DNA from: Cyrtodaria siliqua
Lineage: Eukaryota > Mollusca > Bivalvia > Adapedonta > Hiatellidae
Reading direction: 5' to 3'
Length of the DNA stretch: 64,000 nucleotides
NCBI GenBank assembly: GCA_037043455.1
Contig: JAWPHD010000086.1
Location: 186,001-250,000 of the forward strand
Part shown: piece by piece, positions 43,515 to 55,099 of the stretch
Position numbering within the stretch: position 1 is the stretch's first letter
Layout: each line of letters starts with the position of its first letter
Made by a program: the position numbers and the translations under genes
Notes under the pieces: generated by a model
Databases searched by the model: none
What the model saw: the letters and a program-made list of their open reading frames with translations, nothing else
Told to the model about the DNA's origin: nothing

Positions 43515-45363
43515 TATCTGCTTCTTTCTATCACATCACATTTCTCCGTTTCTTTTCTATCACATTTCTCTGCTTCTTTTCTATCACATGTCTTTGCTTC
43601 TTTCTATCAAATTTCTCTGCTTCTTTTCTATCACATTTCTCTGCTTCTTTTCTATCACATTTCTCTGCTTCATTTCTATCACATTTCTCTGCTTCTTTCT
43701 ATCACATCACATTTCTCCGTTTCTTTTCTATCACATTTCTCTGCTTCTTTTCTATCACATGTCTTTGCTTCTTTCTATCAAATTTCTCTGCTTCTTTTCT
43801 ATCACATTTCCCTGCTTCTTTTCTATCACATTTCTCTGCTTCATTTCTATCACATTTCTCTGCTTCTTTCTATCACATCTCTCTGCTTCTTTTCTATCAC
43901 ATTTCTTTGCTTCTTTCTATCACATTTCTTTGCTTCTTTCTATCAAATTTCCCTGCTTCTTTTCTATCACATTTCCCTGCTTCTTTTCTATCACATTTCC
44001 CTGCTTCTTTTCTATCACATTTCTCTGCTTCTTTTCTATCACATGTCTCTGCTTTATTTCTATCACATTTCTCTGCTTCTTTCTATCACATTTCTTTGCT
44101 TCTTTCTATCAAATTTCCCTGCTTCTTTTCTATCACATTTCCCTGCTTCTTTTCTATCACATTTCCCTGCTTCGTTTTTATCACATTTCTCTGCTTCTTT
44201 TCTATCACATGTCTCTGCTTCATTTCTATCACATTTCTCTGCTTCTTTTCGATCACATCACATTTCTCCGTTTCTTTTCTATCACATTTCTCTGCTTCTT
44301 TACTATCACATGTCTTTGCTTCTTTCTATCAAATTTCTCTGCTTCTTTTCTATCACATTTCCCTGCTTCTTTTCTATCACATTTCTCTGCTTCATTTCTA
44401 TCACATTTCTCTGCTTCTTTCTATCACATTTCTCTGCTTCTTTTCTATCACATGTCTCTGCTTCATTTCTATCACATTTCTCTGCTTCTTTCTATCACAT
44501 TTCTTTGCTTCTTTCTATCAAATTTCCCTGCTTCTTTTCTATCATATTTCCCTGCTTCTTTTCTATCACATTTCCCTGCTTCTTTTCTATCACATTTCTC
44601 TGCTTCTTTTCTATCACATGTCTCTGTTTCATTTCTATCACATTTCTCTGCTTCTTCCTATCACATTTCTTTGATTCTTTCTATCAAATTTCCCTGCTTC
44701 TTTTCTATCACATTTCCCTGCTTTTTTTCTATCACATTTCCCTGCTTCTTTTCTATCACATTTCTCTGCTTCTTTTCTATCACATGTCTCTGCTTCATTT
44801 CTATCACATCTCTCTGCTTCTTCCTATCACAGTTCTCTGCTTCTTTTCTATCATATTTCCCTGCTTCTTTCTATCATATTTCCCTGCTTCTTTCTATCAC
44901 ATTTCTCTGCTTCTTTTCTATAACACTTCTCTGCTTCTTTTTTATCACATTTCTCTGCTACTTTCTATCACATTTCTCTGCTTCTTTTCTATCACATTTC
45001 TCTGCTTCTTTCTATCACATTTCTCTGCTTCTTTTCTATCACATTTTTCTGCTACTTTCTATCACATTTCTCTGCTTCTATGACATTTCTTTGCTTCTTT
45101 TCTATCACATTTCTCTGCTTCTTTCTATCACATTTCTCTGCTTCTTTTCTATCACATTTCTCTGCTACTTTCTATCACATTTCTCTGCTTTTTTTCTATC
45201 ACATTTCTCTGCTACTTTCTATCACATTTCTTTGCTTCTTTTCTATCACATTTCTCTGCTTCTTTCTATCACATTTATCTGCTTCTTTTCTATCACATTT
45301 CTCTGTTTCTTTTCTATCACATTTCTCTGCTTCTTTCTATCACATGTCTCTGCTTCTTTCAGA
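43515..45363. repeat. 23/24-bp pyrimidine-rich minisatellite
   Basis: Roughly 75-80 units of TTTCTCTGCTTCTTTTCTAT(CACA) run across 1.85 kb, mixing 23- and 24-bp lengths and a few variant words (ATTTCCC, ATGTCTC). The plus strand is almost free of G and lacks stop codons, so all three plus frames are open for hundreds of codons. The products (ITFLCFFS repeats) are low-complexity, and frame changes every time a 23-bp unit occurs. I consider it non-coding. Confidence 0.85.
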
Positions 45364-45654
45364 GGCAGTAGTCTGCCAATGGGTTAAATGGCTACTATCG
45401 TAGACGGTCAGTGGCATTAGGGCAATGTTGATTGGACTACTCTTCACATTGAGGTAAATGATGTATCGCAGACCGTGAACTTTTAGATCCTAATTATATT
45501 GACCAAAGCAAACTGCACTTGAACACATTTATTATGTTACATAAAGCTTGTATAAATGGAACACCAAATCCTATATGTATGATATAACGGAGAACTGATG
45601 TTCCGAAAGCAGTCTGAATTTAGAGTGAGTTTGTATACCGTGTCATTAACAGAA

Positions 45655-45930
45655 TACGCTTGTGTGGGATGTACTGCCTTTAACGCTGATGTGTGGGATG
45701 TACTGCCTTTAGCGCTGATGTGTGGGATGTGCTGCCTGTAGCGCTGATGTGTGTGATGTACTGCCTTTAGCGCTCTTGTTTGTGATGTACTGCCTTTAGC
45801 GCTGATGTGTGTGATGTACTGCCTTTAGCGCTCTTGTTTGTGATGTACTGCCTTTAGCGCACTTGTTTGTGATGTACTGCCTTTAGCGCTCTTGTGTGTG
45901 ATGTACTGCCTTTAGCGATGATGTGTTAAC
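45655..45930. repeat. 29-bp minisatellite
   Basis: About nine units of GTGTGGGATGTACTGCCTTT(AGCGCTGAT), later ones with CTTGTTTGTGATG. Imperfect but obvious. Confidence 0.8.
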
Positions 45931-46319
45931 AATTTGATTACTTTAGATACATTTGTTTCAAGTGTAGCATCGAGACTGAAAACCTCTATTTGCGGCTGTG
46001 GTATTACTGCAGTTCCCTTTTGTGTTTTTAGTTTTTATTTATAAGTTTGTCATTTGAAAATAAATACAGAAACGTTCTCTGAAACTTCATATGAACAAAA
46101 GTAAACAATAACACATATACAGTTGAAAGTTAATTAACATAAAGAAATATAGGATATTTAATAAATATTAACGAATGAACCCAGGCTGATTTTCAGCTAT
46201 ACCAGCCAATATAGACCAGCCGTGTAATGCGATGGGAGGCGTTGTCCGCATGTCGTCTGTTCGTTAGCATATTCTGTTATACTAGATAACGTCAGTGCTA
46301 GGGTTTTAGGTTTGTTTCA

Positions 46320-48225
46320 GTAAGATCTCGGACGAGTTCGTCAATGAGAACATGCCAGTACACATTTGAATATAGTTATTGATCTAGGACGAGTTCGTCA
46401 ATGAGAACATGCCAGTACACATTTGAATATAGTTATTGATCTCGGACGAGTTCGTCAATGAGAACATGCCAGTACACATTTGAATATAGTTATTGATCTC
46501 GGACGAGTTCGTCAATGAGAACATGCCAGTACACATTTGAATATAGTTATTGATCTCAGACGAGTTCATCAATGAGAACATGCCAGTACACATTTGAATA
46601 TAGTTATTGATCTCGGACGAGTTCGTCAATGAGAACATGCCAGTACACATTGAATATAGTTATTGATCTCAGACGAGTTCGTCAATGAGAACATACCAGT
46701 ACACATTTGAATATAGTTATTGATCTCAGACGAGTTCGTCAATGAGAACATGCCAGTACACATTTGAATATAGTTATTGATCTCGGACGAGTTCATCAAT
46801 GAGAACATGCCAGTACACATTGAATATAGTTATTGATCTCGGACGAGTTCATCAATGAGAACATGCCAGTACACATTGAATATAGTTATTGATCTCGGAC
46901 GAGTTCGTCAATGAGAACATGCCAGTACACATTTGAATATAGTTATTGATCTCAGACGAGTTCATCAATGAGAACATGCCAGTACACATTTGAATATAGT
47001 TATTGATCTCGGACGAGTTCGTCAATGAGAACATGCCAGTACACATTGAATATAGTTATTGATCTCGGACGAGTTCGTCAATGAGAACATGCCAGTACAC
47101 ATTGAATATAGTTATTGATCTCGGACGAGTTCGTCAATGAGAACATGCCAGTATACATTTGAATATAGTTATTGATCTCGGACGAGTTCATCAATGAGAA
47201 CATGCCAGTACACATTGAATATAGTTATTGATCTCGGACGAGTTCGTCAATGAGAACATGCCAGTACACATTGAATATAGTTATTGATCTCGGACGAGTT
47301 CGTCAATGAGAACATGCCAGTACACATTGAATATAGTTATTGATATTGATTATGTTAAGATCTCGGACGAGTTCGTCAATGAGAACATGCCAGTACACAT
47401 TGAATATAGTTATTGATCTCGGACGAGTTCGTCAATGAGAACATGCCAGTACACATTGAATATAGTTATTGATCTCGGACGAGTTCGTCAATGAGAACAT
47501 GCCAGTATACATTTGAATATAGTTATTGATCTCGGACGAGTTCGTCAATGCGAACATGCCAGTATACATTTGAATATAGTTATTGATCTCGGACGAGTTC
47601 GTCAATGAGAACATGCCAGTACACATTGAATATAGTTATTGATCTCTGACGAGTTCGTCAATGAGAACATGCCAGTATACATTTGAATATAGTTATTGAT
47701 CTCGGACGAGTTCATCAATGAGAACATGCCAGTATACATTTGAATATAGTTATTGATCTAGGACGAGTTCGTCAATGAGAACATGCCAGTATACATTTGA
47801 ATATAGTTATTGATCTCGGACGAGTTCGTCAATGAGAACATGCCAGTACACATTTGAATATAGTTATTGATCTCGGACGAGTTCGTCAATGAGAACATGC
47901 CAGTACACATTGAATATAGTTATTGATCTCTGACGAGTTCGTCAATGAGAACATGCCAGTATACATTTGAATATAGTTATTGATCTCGGACGAGTTCGTC
48001 AATGAGAACATGCCAGTACACATTGAATATAGTTATTGATCTCTGACGAGTTCGTCAATGAGAACATGCCAGTACACATTTGAATATAGTTATTGATCTC
48101 GGACGAGTTCGTCAATGAGAACATGCCAGAACATATTTGAATATAGTTATTGATCTCGGACGAGTTCGTCAATGAGAACATGCCAGTACACATTGAATAT
48201 AGTTATTGCTATTGGTTATGTTAAG
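46320..48225. repeat. 56/57-bp satellite-like array
   Basis: About 33 units of GATCTCGGACGAGTTCGTCA, ATGAGAACATGCCAGTACAC and ATTTGAATATAGTTATT. Units differ mainly by one T (ACATTTGAAT or ACATTGAAT) and by GTC/ATC. The array is in two blocks, each ending in a similar junction (TATTGATTATGTTAAGAT near 47342-47361 and TATTGGTTATGTTAAGAT near 48209-48227). Minus-strand open frames (MCTGMFSLTNSSEINNYIQ) are by-products of the 57-bp period. Confidence 0.85.
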
Positions 48226-48894
48226 ATAATGGAATTTCAAATTGTTTACGCAAGACCTTAAATAAATGGCCTCGGATTTTCACCAAATGTCCATTGAAAT
48301 ACAAGTAATAGTCTATCTATTATTACAAGATAATTATAATAACAGAAGGTAATAATCAAAAGGCGCCCCATCACTGATCATGATCGGAACTTCCGATCTA
48401 GAATTAAAACTATTCCGTCCACCCACACACGAAGTCCACCCACACACGAAGACATCAGCGGCGCTTCTAGCGAGCGATACTTGATAAGCAAGTAATACGA
48501 CCATGGCATTAACAGCATTAAGACAATATATAGTTGTTGATTGCACTTGGCTTGGAAGAGACTGTAGGCGATTTGGACGTCATTGTATACCGAAGCTTTA
48601 TTTATTGACCAAGTCTTTAAGCCAGTATTGTTCCAAGCTCTACAGCTTACTTGCTCATTTTGATGTATGTGTGTGTTTGTGCACGTCCATCCAACCGATG
48701 ACTTGTTCATTTTTATTCCCATTTGGCATAATTATATTTTTCAGTAAATGACATTCCGTAGGGAAAAATAATTTACTTGTTTAGAGTAAATTTAGTTGAT
48801 TTATTGTTTCTAAATCGGGAATTCCACTGAAACCTTATAGTTCTGACAACAAGAGTTATATACATCCAATTGATTGTATTTTTGTTTCGTATTT

Positions 48895-49045
48895 TTTAAC
48901 AGCCGACCTCTATAATGTGGTAACAGTTGACCTCTATAATTTGGTAACAGCTGACCTCTATAATGTGGTAACAGCTGACCTCTATAAAGTGGTAACAACT
49001 GACCTATATAATGTCGTAATAGCTGACCTCTATAATGTGGTATAC
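48895..49045. repeat. 24-bp minisatellite
   Basis: Six units of ACAGCTGACCTCTATAATGT(GGTA) with minor variants. Confidence 0.8.
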
Positions 49046-49086
49046 TAGTAAAATGCAAAGGAACAAGTCGTTTCGATATTTGTATT

Positions 49087-49325
49087 TATTGAGGTTTGGT
49101 GCACCCTAGAGCCGGTTTAAACTCCCCAGTGGCCTACTTTGCCACTGACCGTTCCTAGGCGGTAGCCCTAATGTCAACTCTTTTGTGTTGGTGATGTCGT
49201 TTGCATTTATTATTACTTTTGCCTTTATGTTTGTCTGTTTGCGTGTTTGTTTCTGTGTTTTGTGGTTGACTGTCCTTCTTGAATGCTACGTTCCCTATCC
49301 GATCTTTTTATATTTCTTTACCAAA
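49087..49325 (+). mobile_element. PLE tail fragment beside the 33/38-bp array
   Basis: 5'-truncated tail starting TTATTGAGGTTTGGTGCACC. It contains CCCCAGTGGCCTACTTTGCC(ACTG), ACCGTTCCTAGGCGGT and CCCTAATGTCAAC, and ends CCTATCCGATCTTTTTATAT(TTCTTT). The 5' strand of the closing helix is missing. Confidence 0.8.
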
Positions 49326-49436
49326 AGGAAACAAAAGTAAAATTATATATTTATACATTTGGAATATACCAACAATTCAATAAGTATGCCATTCGTTCAC
49401 AGTAACATGCCTTATCCGACTTTTTGCTAAACTTGT

Positions 49437-52400
49437 ACTCCCGAGTTTGTGGTTGACTGTGTTCTGTGACTTGTACTCACGTGTTTGTGGTTGACTGTGT
49501 TCTGTGACTTGTACTCCCGTGTTTGTGGTCGACTGTGTTCTATGACTTGTACTCCCGTGTTTGTGGTTGACTGTCATCTGTGACTTGTACTTCCGTGAAT
49601 GTGGTCGACTGTGTTCTGTGACTTGTACTCCCGTGTTTGTGATTGACTGTGTTCTGTGTACTCCCGTGTTTGTGGTTGACTGTGTTCTGTGTACTCCCGT
49701 GTTTGTGGTCGACTGTGTTCTGTGACTTGTACTCCCGTGTTTGTGGTTGACTGTGTTCTGTGTACTCCCGTGATTGTGGTTGACTGTGTTCTGTGTATTA
49801 CCGTGTTTGTGGTTGACTGTGTTCTGTGACTTGTACTCCCGTGTTTATGGTTGACTGTGTTCTGTGTACTCCTGTGTTTGTGGTTGATAATGTTCTGTGT
49901 ACTCCCTTGTTTGTGGTTGACTGTGTTCTGTGACTTGTACTCCCTTGTTTATGGTCGACTGTGTTCTGTGACTTGTACTCCCGTGTTTGTGGTTGACTGT
50001 GTTCTGTGTACTCCCGTGTTTATGTTGACAGTGTTCTGTGTACTCCCGTGTTTGTGGTTGACCGTGTTCTGTGTTCTCTCGTGTTTGTGGTTGACTGTGT
50101 TCTGTGACTTGTACTCCCGTGTTTGTGGTTGACTGTGTTCTGTGTACTCCCGTGTTTGTGGTTGACTGTGTTCTGTGTACTCCTGGGTTTGTGGTTGACT
50201 GTGTTCTGTGACTTGTACTCTCGTGTTTGTGGTTGACTGTGTTCTGTGTACTCCTGGGTTTGTGGTTGACTGTGTTCTGTGACTTATACTCTCGTGTTTG
50301 TGGTCGACTGTGTTCGGTGACTTGTACTCCCGTGTTTGTGGTTGACTGTGTTCTGTGTACTCCGTGTTTGTGGTTGACTGTGTTCTGTGTACTCCCGTGT
50401 TTGTGGTTGACTGTGTTCTGTGACTTTAACTCCCGTGTTTGTGGTCGACTGTGTTCTGCGACTGGTACTCCCGTGTTTGTGGTTGACTGTGTTCTGTTTA
50501 CTCCCGTGTTTGTGGTCGACTGTGTTCGGTGACTTGTACTCCCGTGTTTGTGGTTGACTGTGTTCTGTGTACTCCGTGTTTGTGGTTGACTGTGTTCTGT
50601 GTACTCCCGTGTTTGTGGTTGACTGTGTTCTGTGACTTTAACTCCCGTGTTTGTGGTCGACTGTGTTCTGCGACTGGTACTCCCGTGTTTGTGGTTGACT
50701 GTGTTCTGTTTACTCCCGTGTTTGTGGTTGACTGTGTTCTGCGACTTGTACTCTCGTGTTTGTGGTCGACTGTGTTCGGTGACTTGTACTCCCGTGTTTG
50801 TGGTTGACTGTGTTCTGTGTACTCCGTGTTTGTGGTTGACTGTGTTCTGTGTATTCCCGTGTTTGTGGTTGACTGTGTTCTGTGACTTATACTCCCGTGT
50901 TTGTGGTCGACTGTGTTCTGCGACTGGTACTCCCGTGTTTGTGGTTGACTGTGTTCTGTGTACTCCCGTGTTTGTGGTTGACTGTGTTCTGTGTACTCCC
51001 GTGTTTGTGGTTGACTGTGTTCTGTGTACTCCTGGGTTTGTGGTTGACTGTGTTCTGTGACTTGTACTCTCGTGTTTGTGGTTGACTGTGTTCTGTGTAC
51101 TCCTGGGTTTGTGGTTGACTGTGTTCTGTGACTTGTACTCTCGTGTTTGTGGTCGACTGTGTTCGGTGCCTTGTACTCCCGTGTTTGTGGTTGACTGTGT
51201 TCTGTGTACTCCGTGTTTGTGGTTGACTGTGTTCTGTGTACTCCCGTGTTTGTGGTTGACTGTGTTCTGTGACTTATACTCCCGTGTTTGTGGTCGACTG
51301 TGTTCTGCGACTGGGACTCCCGTGTTTGTGGTTGACTGTGTTCTGTGTACTCCCGTGTTTGTGGTTGACTGTGTTCTGCGACTTGTACTCCCGTGTTTGT
51401 GGTTGACTGTGTTCTGTGTACTCCCGTGTTTGTGGTTGACTGTGTTCTGTGTACTCCCGTGTTTATGGTTGACTGTGTTCTGTGTACACCCGTGTTTGTG
51501 GTTGACTGTGTTCTGTGTACTCCTGTGTTTGTGGTTGACTGTGTTCTGTGTAATCCCGTGTTTGTGGTTGACTGTGTTCTGTGTACTCCCGTGTTTGTGG
51601 TTGACTGTGTTCTGTGACTTGTACTCCCGTGTTTGTGGTTGACTGTGTTCTGTGTACTCTCGTGTTTGTGGTTGACTGTGTTCTGTGTACTCCCGTGTTT
51701 GTGGTTGACTGTGTTCTGTGACTTATACTCCCGTGTTTGTGGTCGACTGTGTTCTGTGACTTGTACTCCCGTGTTTGTGGCTCACTCTGTTCTGTGTACC
51801 CACGTGTTTGTGGTTGACTGTGTTCTGTGTACACCCGTGTTTGTGGTTGACAGTATTTTGTGTGCTCCCGTATTTGTGGTTGACTGTGTTCTGTGTACTC
51901 CCGTGTTTATGGTTGACTGTGTTTTGTGTACTCTCGTATTTGAGGTTGCCCGTGTTCTGTGTACTCCCGTGTTTGTGGTTGACCGTGTTCTATGTACTCC
52001 CGTGTTTGTGGTTGACTGTGTTCTGTGACTTGTACTCCCGTCTTTGTGGTCGACTGTGTTCTGTGACTTGTACTCCCGTGTTTGTGGTTGAGTGTGTTCT
52101 GTATACTCCCGTGTTTGTGGTTGACTGTGTTCTGTGTACTCCCTATTTGTGGTTGACTGTGTTCTGTGTACTCCCGTGTTTGTGGTTGACTGTGTTCTGT
52201 GTACTCCCGTGTTTGTGGTTGACTGTGTTTTGTGTACTCTCGTATTAGTGGTTGCCCGTGTTCTGTGTACTCCCGTGTTTGTGGTTGACCGTGTTCTATG
52301 TACTCCCGTGTTTGTGGTTGACTGTGTTCTGTGACTTGTACTCCCGTCTTTGTGGTCGACTGTGTTCTGTGACTTGTACTCTCGTGTTTGTGGTTTACTG

Positions 52401-52706
52401 TGTTCTGTGTACTCCCGTGTTTGTGGTTGACTGTGTTCTGTATACACCCGTGTTTGTGGTTGACTGTGTTCTGTGTACTCGCGCGTTTGTGGTTGACTGT
52501 GTTTTGTGTATTCCCGTTTTGTGGTTGACTGTGTTCTGTGTACTCCCATGTTTGTGGTTGACTATGTTCTGTGTACTCCCGTATTTGTGGTTGACTGTGT
52601 TCTGTGTGCTCCCGTGTTTGTGGTTGACTATGTTCTGTGTACTCCCGTATTTGTGGTTGACTGTGTTCTGTGTGCTCCCATGTTTGTGTGTGACTGTGTT
52701 CTGTGA
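49437..52706. repeat. 33/38-bp minisatellite of 3.3 kb
   Basis: Close to one hundred units of ACTCCCGTGTTTGTGGTTGA(CTGTGTTCTGTGT) mix a 33-bp form with a 38-bp form containing GTGACTTGT. A larger duplication is visible (for example 50330-50520 against 50520-50720). Both strands are largely stop-free, giving long spurious frames (LWLTVFCVLPC and NTVNHKHGST repeats). The word TTTGTGGTTGACTGT is identical to part of the PLE tail that lies 110 bp to the left. Confidence 0.85.
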
Positions 52707-52717
52707 AAGCTACAGTA

Positions 52718-52790
52718 ACCTGTTTATTTGACATACATAATAAGTCGACTTTTATACCTGTTTATTTGACATACGTAATAAGTCGATTCG
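52718..52790. repeat. Two-copy direct repeat
   Basis: ACCTGTTTATTTGACATACA(TAATAAGTCGA) is repeated about 36 bp downstream as ACCTGTTTATTTGACATACG, followed by TAATAAGTCGA. Confidence 0.75.
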
Positions 52791-53272
52791 ATAATTTCAC
52801 AAACGTATATCGAGACTGCCTGTCTCATAAGAAATAATGAGTTACTAAAGAAACCAACCAGCCAAATACGACAAAATTACGCTACAAAACCTTTTATCAA
52901 AACTCTATCGACATGTTCAGGTCCTATAATAATGTATATCGGCCGAATAAAACTATCGGTTTATACACGGATATTGGCTTTGGCTTGGCTGGTTAAAGCT
53001 GTTTATATTGTGTCTTTTTAAAATGAGTAAGTTTTATATAACTCGTCGTCGGTTTAGAGACCGTAGTTGGTTTAGAGACTGTATACTTCCCTTGTAAACT
53101 TTGTCTGTTGGATTTAATAATTGGTACAGGTGAGTTTATATATGGAATACACGTATTATGACACACACAAGGAAAACAAATAGTTGAAAGAACAAACACA
53201 AAATAAAACATATTGACACTGCAATACATACATGTAGAAATTGTGTCAGTAGTTTGAAACAACTTTCCTTAA

Positions 53273-53643
53273 AGGGACACATGGCAATCTTGAGTTTTAT
53301 TCAAACATTAAAATGTGCTCCTCGATTTAGTTATCCCGCGTTATTTTAACATTAAAACTGCTTTCCTACAGGGAGTGTATGACATTCACTTTCCCTGTCC
53401 GATCTTTTTATATTTCTTTCTTGCATATAATTAAATAAAACATTTGAGATTTCAATTTTCTTCATTATTTTACCAATTTTTTAAATATATTATTGTTGCA
53501 ATATTATAAAAAGTTAGTAGCATGTAAAAACAATTGCTTTGAACTATTCTAACAATTAATATTGATGACTGAACAAGTGCAAGTTAAGAGAAAATCTACG
53601 GGACGCCGTGAGTTTTTAAAAATCAAGATTACCGTGTGTCCCT
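53273..53643. mobile_element. 371-bp MITE with TTAA target duplication
   Basis: The left end AGGGACACATGGCAATCTTG and the right end, reverse-complemented, AGGGACACACGGTAATCTTG are inverted repeats of about 28 bp. TTAA occurs on both sides (53269-53272 and 53644-53647), the piggyBac-type target. Inside is a 35-bp match to the PLE tail end (TCCCTGTCCGATCTTTTTAT, about 53392-53418). No coding capacity. Confidence 0.75.
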
Positions 53644-53669
53644 TTAACGTGAACTCTCAATCCGTGTAG

Positions 53670-53935
53670 GATGTAATGGAAATAGTGTACGACTTAACAA
53701 AGAACACATGGAAATAGTGTACGACTTAACAAAGAACACATGGAAATAATGTGCGACTTAACAAAGAACACATGGAAATAGTGTGCGACCTAACAAAGAA
53801 CACATGGAAATAGTGTGCGTTTTAACAAAGAACACATGGAAATAGTGTACGACTTAACAAAGAACACATGGAAATAGTGTACGACTTAACAAAGAACACA
53901 TGGAAATAGTGTGCGACTTAACAAAGAACACATTA
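53670..53935. repeat. 32-bp minisatellite
   Basis: About eight units of AACAAAGAACACATGGAAAT(AGTGT.CGACTT), nearly identical. Confidence 0.85.
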
Positions 53936-53944
53936 TTTAGCTAA

Positions 53945-54700
53945 ACAAACCTAACATTGTTGAAATGTGGTATAACATGTCCTTTAGTAATCGGTAGTAT
54001 ATTCCGAGTATGTGTAGTGTATTCCAATGATTAAGTGTATTTGATAATAGTTGGAAATTATCAAACTTTGTAAAATTTTGGTTGAAACCAAATCTATTAA
54101 AGTTGGTTTAATCCGAACTGATAGGATGATAAGTACACAATGACACCGAATCTTGAATAATTAATCGGAAACAGTTTTCGCCTTCACCATCGTAATTACT
54201 TCAAATTGCTGAAACGCGAAAAATATTATCATAGATCTACATAGATCTACATGTACCTGTATATCCATGATATTATGTAATTATATCAAGATTTGCAGCT
54301 TTATAAAGAAAAACAGAACAGAACATATTCTTTATTTATGACTTAAACAAATGGTTCTCGTCTGCTATATACTGGAATTTGTGCTTTAAAGGACAAATTA
54401 CTGTTATTTAAGTGGCCATATACCATTTATTGTATAAAATTCTGCCTGTGCAATTTATAACATGACACCTGCAGCGTGGTTATAACTTCCTCTTTTTTTC
54501 AAAACATTTCATAGGGAAGGGCTGGGATGAAATATAAAGCCCTGGGAAGGGTGATCGATGGTTTATACGGTACACAAAAAATAATTTTATCAGTATTCGC
54601 AACATAAAACGCACTGTTATGTCTGATGTAAATTGATTTGTATGTTGGTAGTTATTTTGTAACGAAGTAATTGTTGCAGAGGATTGTAATTATGAATAAT
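53945..54700. other. No recognised feature
   Basis: AT-rich spacer between the 32-bp array and the LTR, with nothing supportable. Confidence 0.4.
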
Positions 54701-54706
54701 ACAGAG

Positions 54707-55080
54707 TGTAATTGTAATATAGCGACGTGAAATAGCTAACTCAAGAATAGTCTTTAATATGTATTTTATTAAACTACTATCTATTTATCTTTCACACTAA
54801 TCTATACACAGTTAAAAAACAGAATAAATGTTCAACTTTCGATAAATGTACAAGTTACAATTTGTAAGCAGTTCTAACATTCAACGGTGTGCGAGCTAAG
54901 CAGTCAAAATGAATCAGAATGAATATCTATCAATCTGTAAGAATCTCCCCGAATGAAGGCAAACTCGTTTCTTATATAGTGTAGATATGTCCCACCTTTT
55001 GACTGACTCGTGTACACTCAACAATGGACTCTGACTTCCGAAACTTGTTCTAAGTCGCCACAACTGGGGTTAATCGTACA
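54707..55080 (-). repeat. 3' LTR of the env-bearing gypsy element
   Basis: On the minus strand TGTACGATTAACCCC follows a polypurine tract. TATATAAG (54978-54971) is a plausible TATA box and AATAAA (54770-54765) a polyadenylation signal. The repeat would end ...TTACA at about 54707, giving about 374 bp with TG...CA ends. The matching 5' LTR lies outside the window, so the left boundary is approximate. Confidence 0.6.
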
Positions 55081-55081
55081 A

Positions 55082-55097
55082 ATCTCCCCTTTTTGTG
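55082..55097 (-). other. Polypurine tract of the env-bearing element
   Basis: AAAAAGGGGAGATT on the minus strand sits directly before the TGTACG start of the LTR. Confidence 0.6.
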
Positions 55098-55099
55098 GT

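Noticed and set aside
43500..45403. Open frames of 527, 599 and 255 codons
   Set aside because: All are overlapping frames of one pyrimidine-rich minisatellite with no G-containing stop opportunities. Frame changes at every 23-bp unit.
45655..45930. CTGATG words in the 29-bp array as ribozyme cores
   Set aside because: No GAAA core or helix II follows CTGATG in the unit.
46384..48193. Repeated 64-88-codon minus-strand frames (MCTGMFSLTNSSEINNYIQ)
   Set aside because: The 57-bp period (19 codons) simply preserves frame until a 56-bp unit occurs. Considered as a short secreted repeat protein but there is no signal peptide and frames stop at every 56-bp unit.
46320..48225. CRISPR-like array
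   Set aside because: Units are contiguous 56/57-bp repeats without unique spacers, and the DNA is eukaryotic.
46320..48225. Hammerhead ribozyme within the 57-bp unit (GACGAG, GACGAACTCGTC)
   Set aside because: The unit has a GACGA/TCGTC stem but lacks the GAAA core and a CUGANGA core on either strand in the right order.
49851..52734. Numerous Cys/Val/Leu-rich and Thr/Asn/His-rich open frames on both strands
   Set aside because: By-products of the 33/38-bp array, with no unique sequence or domain.
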